Assembly (NCBI RefSeq): GCF_040436345.1
Contig: NC_133227.1
Coordinates: 19,695,171 to 19,759,170, forward strand
Origin: Pagrus major
Taxonomy: Eukaryota > Chordata > Actinopteri > Spariformes > Sparidae
DNA length: 64,000 nucleotides
Direction of reading: 5' to 3'
Both the position numbers and the translations under genes were made by a program. Shown here piece after piece: positions 12,804 through 23,559 of this stretch. Each line of letters starts with the position of its first letter. The first letter of the stretch is position 1. The notes under the pieces are model-generated. The model did no database searches and was not told the origin of the DNA. It worked only from the letters and a program-made list of their open reading frames with translations.

Positions 12804-12998
12804 CTGTTTTTATTTGCATACAAATGCATGTGACTTTTTGTCATGTGATCAGCGGGGATATCCTCCTGTGAGGGAATCACATTGTCACGTTGTGTTGATG
12901 TTGTTGGCCAAAAGGCAGAGAGCCAGAGAAGACTTTTCTTCCTAGAAGCAAAGCAGATGAAACAGTGATTAGTTTGGACGCAATGTGACCTGTTTAGA
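12804..12998. repeat. Copy 2 of a ~190-bp dispersed duplicate
   Basis: Partner of 11117-11307, without the inverted-repeat arms that surround copy 1. It includes the shared block ATCAGCGGGGATATCCTCCT. Confidence 0.85.
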
Positions 12999-14989
12999 TA
13001 AAACCTGAGCCTGCTGCATATGTTTTATTTTAACTCGCCCGTGCAGGTCACCAATGGGTCAAGAAAGTTTATTCAGAAAGTTTTATACAACCAGCTTTAA
13101 ATTTCCATTGCATCAAACAACCTGTGCACAGATAAAGCTCTCACATAACACTTCGCCTGCACAGCGTCTGTATGAGACTGTTTGATTTGAGCGGACTAAC
13201 ACCTCGGCTAAGCCACAGATGTTACAACACAGTGACCCCTCACTCTGTGGGGCTGACCTTGGCTGGATTCCAGTTAAGGCCTTTAGTTCGATTCGAACAT
13301 TTTATTGAATTATCTTCCCAAAAAATATTATCTAGTGGTCTTTATCAGTCAATTAAACCCACTTTTACTCCACTACGCCTACCTGACGTCTTTAGTTACT
13401 AGTTACTTTGCCAATTCAGATTAATAGTACAATATATAATAAAAAATATATATAATCAATCATGATGTATTGTTATAGTTTAAGACTTTATCGACCATTT
13501 TCACACTGATGGACTGCTGTGTTCGGCAGTATAAACGTAGAGAATCGGACAAATTGCCATCATTTCACCACTGCCTGATGATCAACAACTAAAAAAACAG
13601 GGATTTGGAGGGAATTCAGGCCGTATTTCAAGGTAAATAAAACAAAAACAAAAAAACACTTCTTCGCTTACATTACTGGACTCATTCGACCACATGACCT
13701 TTCTCCATCACTCCAGAGTCCAATCTCTTAAAGAAAATCTCTTACTTTCACTATTTAACAGCTGTGAGTTCTACTGTTGATTTTTTATGATTTGATTTCA
13801 GCAACATTTAAGTGATCTCTGATCACGATCATTCAAGATGATGGTTCACCACCATCCTTCCAGGTTTTAATAATGTGTTGGACAGTTTTTGACACAATTG
13901 TAGTAGTTTCAACTACTTTCAACTAATCTCCTTAGTTGTTTTCTTTGCTTGATCCAGGCAGATAATTTGACCCTTCTGATCAGAGTAACATCTTTTCCAT
14001 GACCACAGGATACGTTGTTGTTTAAGAAATGAGAAGCTACGCACTGCATCAGTTAGGGTTAAATAACTTGTTGCCAGCTGGAAAATATTTATCCCTGCAG
14101 TATTTATCCAATGGAAGGCTCTTATCTATTTGCTTAGTTAAATCCAGGTGGTGACTTTTTTTGGCCAGACAGTGTATTAGGGACTTGTGGAAGAGTTTCA
14201 GAGGTCAGAAGGGAATCATTCTGGAGATTCAGCTTAATCTCTACCTTACGGAGATGTCGTTGAATAAGACAGCTTATTCCAATGTTGCCGCCGATGCTCC
14301 CATCATCCACGCTGTAAAGGGACTAGGAGTCCTTAATCTGTTGAGATCAGACAGACGGGACTATTGAGAATCTCCACACTGCTCCACAAAGATCTAAAAA
14401 TATTATACACCATTGATTTTACTCCTGATTTCATAATATAATTGTCTGTCACATATTGTTTGTTCCCTCAAGAAAAATGTCAATCAGTAATTGGTCATGA
14501 ACAACACTGCAAACATTATAATCAATGAAGAAAGATCCTTTAGATGCTCAGTTATAAACAGCATGGCTTCTTGTTTTAAACAGGTGCAGCTCACTTTTAG
14601 ATCAGACTATTAGTAGCATCTCTAAAGCCTATTATTAAACACAACCCCGACATACAGGGCAGCTGACCTCATACTGTGACACATCTGGGACTTTTTAAAC
14701 AATAGAAATCACAAAAATCCCTCTCAGAGAAATGGACCCTGATTTGGAAAAAGCCTAAACTTTCTGATTCATGATTTATTCAGAATTAAAAGAGACGTGA
14801 CAGCTCAGTTTGTGGAGGTACAGATGGGATTATCAGCCTACTACTACCACAGCCATGTGGCGACTGTGTGTTTGTAGGCCGGTGATTTAACTGGCTGGTA
14901 TTATTAAACCCTTTGTAGTCCCAAAAAAGCTATCCGCTGATTGCTTAACTGGATTTCGAAGCAGGCAACGGCAAGAATAATGAGCCCTT

Positions 14990-15107
14990 TAAGCCTGAAT
15001 GATGCACAGAGAGGGGCTGGGTGTATAAAAAGGGACATCAACTTTTGCAGGCTTCACTCTCCACTCACCCGGACACACTCTACTGAGCTTCCAGACAGCT
15101 GAAGGAG
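14990..15107 (+). promoter_or_regulatory. arr3: arr3 core promoter and untranslated first exon
   Basis: A TATAAAA box lies at 15024-15030. A TAAGCC motif, a variant of the OTX/CRX photoreceptor homeodomain site, is at 14990-14995. Transcription should begin near 15052-15056. The untranslated exon then ends at 15107 with GAAGGAG followed by donor GTAAGA. The next exon starts at 17225 after the acceptor CCAACAG and carries the ATG. The CRX assignment is an inference from the motif and the gene's known cone expression. Confidence 0.6.
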
Positions 15108-17224
15108 GTAAGACGTCTTCATCTTCATGAATGGATGGATGGAAAGATGGATGAATTTTGTGATGATGCCAGTGATGAAATACAGCTGTTGCATGAAGTT
15201 TCACTTGGAGAAAGATGCATGATTTTACTTTTTTTTTAATATGATTCACTGATCAGGAAAAGCTACCTGGGCTCAAACTTTAAAGACTACACGTGGTTGT
15301 ACTGTAAGTCATCCTAATTTCATTACATGGTGCAGTGTTTCACAGGACATTTCGTGAGAGTGGGAGTTGTGAAGAATTCAAACAACAGATAAATGTGTAT
15401 GTATGAGAAAGATGTGTGATGCATACTTACCAGGCTGGCTATAAGGATTCAAAGCAAGGCTGCTGTAGATTAAACCAGGCTGAATGGTTAATGTTAGGTT
15501 AGCAGGCAAACACGCTAATCTCCCAGAATTTATTTTGTTAGACAGAAAGACTAATGCTGAGGTATGAGTGAAATTAGACATTAGTTTAAGTAATAAAGAA
15601 GGCTAATCATAAAGAAACAGAAGAGTTTGTGGAGAGATATTGCATCAAATCTCCTGTTTGATCGATTATCTGTAGCATAAACCACCATTACCTGTCCTAA
15701 ACTGAGCAATAGTGATAACTGAACATTGTGTTAACTTTAAAATACAGCAGGTCAGAGGGAAATATCAAAATTTAAACATTACAGTACTTGACAGTTTTAG
15801 CAAGGTGGTCACAAGAATCCAAAAAATGGAGACTGGTGTTTTAGTTCATGAATTTTTACTGTTATATGTCAAAACAATTAGCCAATCAGGATTGAGGAAG
15901 GCACCTGTGCTGTACCTCTCCGTGGTCCTGAAACACAGTTGGCTCACCATCCTCCTCAATTCAATCCAGGGGACACATGAGGAAAACACAGATTAAATCT
16001 TTAAACTATAATCTATACTCATTCTCCTTTGACTTTGTCAGCACGGTGAGACGAGAGTAACTAAAGGTTGACCTCACACAAGTGTAAAGGGCCACATATC
16101 CAGTTAGTCAAATCAAATAACTTAATTTATCGAATTTAATCTGATTAAATGTTGTTAAACGTTGCCAACATGATACGAAGCTAAGGGGAACTTCTACGTT
16201 AGCATGATGTTAGAAAAATTATACTGAGCGCGACCTTTTTCATTAACTTAGATGAAAATGTTATACCGACATGTATTGAAATATTTAAAGTCAGTGTTTT
16301 AGGTGTGATGTATTTTTTTATACTTTATTATAAGGATGCAAGATCTTACATGCATTTACTTTAAATTACATCTGATGTTCACATTTATAGTTTTCTTACA
16401 ATATATTTTTTAGTTTTATAGTGTAGGGAAAAAAGGGGGAAAAAACAAACATGATATATATATTTTTTTTTTTAGTATTTCAGTTATCCACAAGTTTAGA
16501 ATAAGGACCCTAACTTGTTCAGTGTTACATGAACTGCTTCAGTACCCAGACACCTAATTCTGTAATGCTGTTAATGACGTGAACATTTAAAAGATTTACT
16601 AAACCTTGTTCCAGTTTCATTCACACGTACGAACTCCATTTTTCCTAGTTAATATTTTGTAAATGTCACAAGTGAGTAAGACCAAGCAGTGGCAGGACAA
16701 GCGAATGATGCCTGACAGTACATTTAAAAATGAGCGAGCCCCACTCCTGGCACTTTATTTGATTTTAAACTCTCTCAAGAGATGCGTACCGCTTTCTTGA
16801 CCTTTCTGTAATAATCCTCATTAAAGAGCTATAGAGAGCTACTGTTTGGACTTAGTGTCTCATTAAGTCCAGGTAACTGAATGGGTTTTATCCATTTAAC
16901 CATCCTTGAATAGCTTTGGCACTGCTCCGCTTGAGGGGAACATATTGTGACATAATCGTTTGTGTGTGTGTGTTCGTCCTATAAGTTTGACCCGGAGTTT
17001 GGAGTTAGGTATATAGAATAAAGCAGAACAGATTTGGCTCAGGAGCCCCTCCGCTGATGGTCTAATCTCATCACAAAAGATTAACCTCCAGTTCCTCCGA
17101 AACAAAACATCACTCCGGCTGAGCTGACAGTTGGTGGAGGATCAATGTCTAAGTCACAACATCTGACTGATGCTTTGACCTTCTCATTACCCAAAGTCAC
17201 TCCGTTTTTCTTTTCATCCAACAG
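15108..17224 (+). other. arr3 first intron
   Basis: Intron of about 2.1 kb separating the untranslated exon from the ATG exon. It is AT-rich. I see no exon, RNA gene or clear mobile element in it. Confidence 0.5.
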
Positions 17225-17248
17225 AAAACTCCTAAAGATCCTCCAGAG

Positions 17249-18731
17249 ATGGCAAAGTAAGTGTTATTTTCCTTTTTTGTTTTCTTTATATCCTTATATT
17301 TATATTTATATATAAACACCGACATTAAAACCTGTAATCACTTGGTGTTGTGAAGCATTAACCCGATGTTTGAGGAGGATTTGTCAGTGGATGCACTGGT
17401 TAAAATGTGCTCTCAGACGGTAACGCAGGTAATAAGCTGTTTGGGAAACGTGCCACACCATTTGTAACTCCCTCACCTGGGCCAGCCTCTCAATCCGGGC
17501 AGAATGCGGTAAAGCTGCTCCACACTTAGCTGTTCCTAACTGGATAAAAGGGAATAAGGGATTACTGGGCCTTCTGCTGCCTGCAAAGGAACGACTTTAC
17601 TTTCAGAGTCTAAAACTATAATCATTATTTTATCTGGTTAATCCAGACAGTAACTCTGCCAGTGGGTGTACTTTTATTTAGGGCATCAAGCTACTTACTG
17701 TGTTCGCTCTACTGCTACAAATCTGATATAAATTTAGCTTTTCATATATAAGACTTATTGTCATCTTATGTTGGAGAGATGGAAGAAAGCAACAATTACA
17801 TTTACTCACGCACTGATGTACTTTACTGAAGTATCTCCATGTTATGTTACTTTCTGGACTTTGTACTCCACTACATTCAAAGCTTTAGTTACAAGTTACT
17901 TTGCAGATTCAGATTAATAATATCAAAGGTAAACCAACAAATAAATAATGCTACAGTAGTGATATTTCAATACAGCCACTAATACCTATTGTATTTACAT
18001 GTATTTGCAGTTATTGTTATTATTTTTGCAAAAACACTATAGCTACATGTATATTTAAACATGCATGTCCACATATACATACATTCATGTTTGAACATGC
18101 ATTTTTGCATATGTAACACGGTGATGGAATGTAACTAAGTACATTTACTAAAGTACTGTGCTTAAGTACAAAGTAGTAAAGTACTTTGAAGTTTTCTTCT
18201 ACTTTATTCTTCTACACTATGCTTTTGGTACTTTAATGTTTCTTTTTACTTAAAGGGACAGTTCACAACCAAAATCAAAAATATGCATCTTCCCTTAACA
18301 TAGTTCCTTCATAAAACTACTTGCAACAAGGTCTTTGGATTATCTTGAGCAACCAGGTCATGATTTCTGGAAAGAGACATTTTGGACGTGTCAGTTTTCT
18401 TTAATGTAAGGCGTTGTAACTGATGAAATAAGAGTTGATCAATAGTCTTAAAATGGCGTTTCTCTTCCTTTGTTCGCAGGGTTTTCAAGAAGACCAGTGG
18501 AAATGGAGGGGTGAGTCTACATTTGTTGATTTGTCTGGATTTCTTCTCTTGTTTTTAAAATTGTGCAGTTTTTTTAAAGATGAGAGAAATAACCTTGAAA
18601 ATAGACTCAACAGGGTCCGAAACACTCAACTGTTTTTCCTCCCTTCTGTCTGACAGCTGACCCTCTACCTGGGGAAGAGAGACTATGTGGACCACATTTC
18701 CGGCGTGGATCAAGTTGGTACGTTCCTTCTT

Positions 18732-18769
<38 letters not shown>

Positions 18770-21700
18770 AGTCAGGCTGATAAATCTAATGTTGTCTGCA
18801 CTGTTACATTCACAGATGGTGTTGTAAAGCTGGACAAAAAGGATTTCAACGGCAGGAAAGGTAACATCACATTGAATCACCCTCCAAAAGCAAGTCATTT
18901 GGCATTGTTAGAGATCACAGTTAAATAATAATGAATCTGCTGTTGTGTGTTGACAGTGTTTGTGCAGCTGGCATGTGCCTTCCGTTACGGTAGTGACGAC
19001 CTGGATGTGTTGGGCCTGTGCTTCAGGAAGGACATCTGGATCCAGCACGTCCAGATCTACCCCGAGAGCCACAAGCCCACCCTGTCCCCCATGCATGACA
19101 CCCTGCTGAAGAAGGCTGGAGACGACACATGTCCTTTCACTTTTGAGGTATGATAACATGTTCAGATGTTATTTTAAAGGGTTTAAAACCTCAGACTGTC
19201 AAAGTTTTCACAAGAAGCTTTGTTGTTTTTCCTTAATATACTAAATGTTTAGTATTAGGTTAGTGCTGAATATTAAGTAGCTCAAACTTGGGGTCTACAC
19301 ACAATGTCATATTATGTCATATAACAAAAGACAAGCAAAGGAAAGGAAAAAACTACAGGGAAAAAGACTGGGGAGGAGCACAGGAGCACAGGAGGGGGAA
19401 CAGCACACTGGGAACACAGGTGAGCAGGAAGTACAGAGTGACAACAAGACACAAGAGGATGTTACTACAAAATAAAACAGGAAATAACGAACAAAAAAAC
19501 AAAACCATGACATAATCTGCGTAGAGCATACGAAGCAAAATGCCGTCCTCAAATTCACATGAAAAATGTGATTCTTATGAATATTTGAAGCCACAAATGG
19601 GCTCTTTGCTTAGAAAAGGTTCATAATTAACAAGTCTGAACTCCCACAACTGATTCCTATTTAGTGGTTTGAATACAATCACTTAAAATCCGCTTTACTT
19701 TGTGAGTAAACAGACAAAAACAACTCTTATGTTTAGCTGTAAATGTTCTTCTGTGTCTCTTTAGATTCCCAAAGATCTGCCATGCTCAGTGTCTCTGCAG
19801 CCTGGACCAGACGACAAGGGGAAGGTAAACCTCCTGCTACTCTGCCAACACCATTCACCTCTCTATATACACTTACTGTGGATGTAAGTAATCGATCCCT
19901 TTGTTGATTGTCACACCTGCTTATGTTTTATTTTCAGGCTTGTGGCGTCGACTTTGAGGTCAAAACTTACCTCGCCAACGACAAGTGCAACCCCGAGGAG
20001 AAGATTGAAAAGAAGTGAGTGCGCTTTTCATAATTTATAACAGTTTGTCTTACTATTCAGCCTGACTAACATCTTCTCTATCTTCCTCTTCATCCATCTC
20101 TTCTTCCTTCCTCTGTCTCATTCTCGCCTGACAGGGACACTACTCGCCTTATCATTCGCAAAATCCAGTACGCTCCCTCTCAGGTGGGCGCCGGTCCCAA
20201 GGCTGAAATCTGCAAAAGCTTCATGATGTCCGACAAGCCTGTTCATCTAGAAGCTGCGATGGAGAAAGATGTACAGTAACCTTATTATTTAAAACATTTA
20301 CTACATTTCCCTGCAATCCTGACTATACCACCTCTAACTGGTCTCATTTTTGACGACAGCTCTATTACCACGGCGAAGCAATCCCACTCAAAATCAAAAT
20401 CAACAACGAGAGCAACAAAACAGTCAAGAAATTCAAAATCACTGGTGGGCACCTTTAAATACTTTTTTATATAGATTTAACATGACTGCTACTGAGAGCA
20501 CAAGATAATTATTTTTTGTCTCAATTTCTCACAGTGGAACAAATGACAGACATCGTCCTCTACAGCGCGGACAAATACACCAAGTCTGTTCTTACCCAAG
20601 AGTTCGGGTGCGTGGACAGGAAGTCCAGAACCGCAGCAAATATCAAGAATCAAGCAAAACACAAGCACACACCGTATGATTATGTTTATGTACATGTTTG
20701 TTTGTGTTTTATCCCCCACAGAGAGACAGTGGAACCAAACAGCACCTACGAGAACACTCTGTCCATCACACCTCTGCTCTCTGAGAACAAGGAGAAAAGA
20801 GGGCTGGCGCTGGACGGGCGACTGAAGGACGAGGACACTAACTTGGCCTCCACCACTATGTGAGTTCAATGCATGTGCCACATGGAAGCTTTACATTCAC
20901 GGGAGCTTCTCCTGCATGTCCATAATGTCTTATAAGTTCTTTCTAATAAATAAACCTTCTGATCAAATCCTCAACTTCTTGTCATTCCTCTTTTCCACAG
21001 GTTGCGAGAGGGTTTAGAAAAAGATGTGTTGGGAATCCTGGTTTCCTACAAAATTAAGATTAACCTCATGGTGGCCGGAGGAGGGTAAGTGTGTGCTCTC
21101 GTTTAGGCATTTTAAGCAAAAAGAAACTCAACAAAGTGTTGTTTAAAAGAATGAAATCAACTAATCTCCTTGTAAGCGTTAGGTAATGGGTAATAAATCC
21201 CTTATAAGTCCTGACACGATGCTTATTAACACTAACAAGACCCTGTTTGTGTTAATAATAGCATAATAGAAATGTTGTTGTCAGATTATAAATGAAACTG
21301 ATGAAACTCATCAAAGATTAAGAAACTCAAGGTTTTATTTACGTTCTTAAGCGGCCCTTAAACTGGTAACAAGTTTCTGAGGTGCTTATGAATGTCTTCT
21401 CACAATCAATGTGCTTATGGTGCGATTAATAACAAGTATATGATAAGATAATAAATAATAATAAGCCTTAATATAAAACTCATGTTCCTCTTGTCTTCAT
21501 GTAGCCTGCTGGGCGGCCTCACATCCAGGTGAGTGGGGTTTATTTTAGTTCATATCGCTTCCCGTACAGCCAATTAGCAGTGACCACCGATCGTCTGTGC
21601 TATTCTGATTGGTTGGTTTGTTTTCTCTGCAGTGATGTCACGGCGGAGCTGCCATTGATGCTCATGCACCCCAAACCCACAGGTATTTTTTGATAACTTA

Positions 21701-22367
21701 CGCAAGCAAATACTGGATTTATCTGTACACTAGCCTCTTGATACCAGTGCATGTTTTTCTAATGATTTTACCTTCCTTCTTCCTTTCACATCAACCTGCC
21801 TCCCAAATTGAGCAGAGTAAAGACTGCATGTCAGCGTAAGTACCAAATCACTTTTATTTTTGATGCTATCAGCTAGAAATATTATTGTTGAGATTGGTTT
21901 GAATGTTAGAGGTGGCATTTTTTAATTTGCAACGAGGTATTTTCTTATTGGGTGATAATGTTCAGACTTTTTAAATTCATTCATTTGCTTTTTTTTATGT
22001 TCTTCTTTTACAGTGTCTTGAAAGAAAACTCCCCTATAGTCAAGGTGAGGTTCACACACAGTATACAGTTCAGTCAAGTCTGCTCTATTGTGAGCTGTTG
22101 GCTTGGACCCTGTGCACATGTATCGAGATTTAAAGTGCATATATACACAGCACTCAAAAGATATTCAGCCCAGTGTGCTGTGTTTTCTGTGTTATAAAAA
22201 CTGAAGTTTAGGGATCATTTGATATGTAATGGTGCATATTAGTTGCTGTGTTATTCAGGATAATGTTGAAACATTTTGAGGTTATGAATTTGTATGTTTA
22301 CTCTTTGTGTTTACTTATTTCCAGAGAGGATGTTACACTGGAGGTTGAGAAGAAACCCACAGAATGA
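17249..22367 (+). CDS. arr3: Cone arrestin (arrestin-3, retinal X-arrestin)
   Basis: Binds light-activated, phosphorylated cone opsin and blocks transducin coupling in cone outer segments. Coding exons: 17249-17256, 18480-18510, 18657-18717, 18816-18860, 18957-19147, 19765-19824, 19938-20014, 20135-20270, 20360-20444, 20535-20607, 20722-20859, 21001-21084, 21505-21528 and 21633-21682, then a tail exon ending at TGA 22365-22367. Visible hallmarks are the N-terminal phosphate-sensing lysines ([10 protein letters not shown]), the finger-loop region [13 protein letters not shown], the block [20 protein letters not shown], and the lariat-loop polar-core aspartate in [13 protein letters not shown]. 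The C-domain ends at [11 protein letters not shown]. Splicing 21682 directly to 22327 gives 367 residues in frame, ending [13 protein letters not shown]. Two small exon-like pieces between these points do not fit the phase. Paralogue arr3a or arr3b was not resolved. Confidence 0.9.
18734..18767. repeat. (GT)n microsatellite
   Basis: 17 GT units in an arr3 intron, starting 16 bases after the donor at 18718. Confidence 0.95.
19290..19520. mobile_element. Foldback-element relative in arr3 intron
   Basis: The right end reads ACAGGAAATAACGAAC then CAAAACCATGACAT, matching the right arm of the element at 61239-61719 and a short piece near 51040-51090. The left side is less clear. No coding potential. 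Confidence 0.45.
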
Positions 22368-22442
22368 CAGAAAAGCAACGGGGGGAAGTGACACAAAACA
22401 AAGAAGAAGAAGGATGTGACCGGTGTTATGAAACCAAATAAC

Positions 22443-22809
22443 AATAAACTGAGCAACTGAAGAGAGTGACACACTTTTCGACACACCAAGGAGGCAGATG
22501 TAACATCGGTCCCCTCACAGACTTAATCGTTCTTGTTTTTGTTGCTTAGCTGTAGAGGAATGAAGTATTTGGATTGCAAAATAGTACCAACATTTAGAGA
22601 ACAAAAACTTGTGTAGAACTACATACATAAATGTTCAGAATAAAGATCTTTTCACTTCACTTCAGAATACGAGCGGCAACGATAGGAAATCACTTCTAAG
22701 CTAATATAAACCACGGTGCTTTGGATTAAAGTGATGAACTCATGTTGAATGATTTTTTTTCTTTCTGTGAAATGTATCAGACTGTGTTTATAACCCAAAA
22801 AACAATAAA
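22443..22809 (+). terminator. arr3: arr3 polyadenylation signals
   Basis: AATAAA hexamers occur at 22443-22448, near 22638 and at 22804-22809, all downstream of the arr3 stop, so the 3' UTR could be about 100 to 450 bases. Confidence 0.6.
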
Positions 22810-22829
22810 GTAATTATAAAAACAGAATT

Positions 22830-23500
22830 ATTGTTTATGTTTGTTGTGTTTTTATTATTGGGCCAGCAAATTGTACTGGGAGGAAAAGTTTTAGAAAGAT
22901 GTCTGCGCCAACACTCGACTCACTCGCTTGTCAGAGTCACACTTTCATCAACTGTCATACAGCAATTCATTTTAATGTTAAACTTAAGAGGAAGTCTTGG
23001 AGTTTGTGACACATATTTTCAAGTTAAAATAACTAAATACCTCATAATTAAGAATATACAGACGTATACGCATGTGGTTGCTAATTAATGAACCCTGACT
23101 GACCTGTTTTCAGCTGAAAAATACGAGCTATGTCTTTATAGACATTATTCAGAAATGAAAGTCGACTTCTGGAAAGCAAATATAATTTCTTAATGTGTTA
23201 AGTCCTGATTTTTTACAAATATTATTTCAGAATGTCTTTGTTATTTACTGTCTGCATTATTAATGTAATTATTAACATCCTTGACTGCCATCGTGGTGAT
23301 AAAAGCTAGAAAAAAATAAAGTGGAGGATATGTCAGGGACATTTGCAGTGATGATCACACAGGTTACAGAAAATAGAGCCGATTTTTACTTTATTTTTAT
23401 GAAAGTGGCTGTTGGTTTTGTGAGGAGGAAGACTTCTTCCAGCAGGAGGCAGTGCTGTGTCGTGAAGGAATGCAAAATGTCGTAAAACCTCCACAGAAGA
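22830..23500. other. Spacer between arr3 and znrd2
   Basis: About 0.7 kb of AT-rich sequence. I see no gene or clear mobile element. This is the junction between a block whose human counterparts are X-linked and one matching 11q13.1. Confidence 0.6.
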
Positions 23501-23522
23501 AGAAGAAAACACTCGGCGGCTC

Positions 23523-23530
23523 TGACGTCA
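23523..23530 (+). promoter_or_regulatory. Palindromic CRE/ATF site upstream of znrd2
   Basis: Perfect TGACGTCA 30 bases before the znrd2 ATG, in a short GC-richer stretch with no TATA box. It fits a housekeeping-type promoter, and the position suggests it may lie within or next to the 5' UTR. Confidence 0.5.
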
Positions 23531-23559
23531 TCACGCACAACGTGTAGCACTGAAGCAAC

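Larger units (their letters stand above)
10600..15020. other. Spacer between divergent mcf2 and arr3
   Basis: About 4.4 kb with no supportable exon. It holds an inverted-repeat element at 10969-11432, a fragment of a TTAA miniature element with neighbouring repeat sequence at 11790-12085, a duplicated segment of about 190 bp (copies at 11117-11307 and 12804-12998) and a decayed THAP-like fragment at 13504-13580. The remainder is AT-rich unique-looking sequence. It presumably contains the upstream control regions of both genes, but I can point only to the arr3 core promoter at its right end. Confidence 0.6.

Noticed and set aside
21748..21835. Extended arr3 exon reading through 21748 to donor 21836
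   Set aside because: It is in frame without a stop, but the peptide is hydrophobic and unlike any arrestin tail. The sequence contains a typical branch point and polypyrimidine tract, so it is read as intron.
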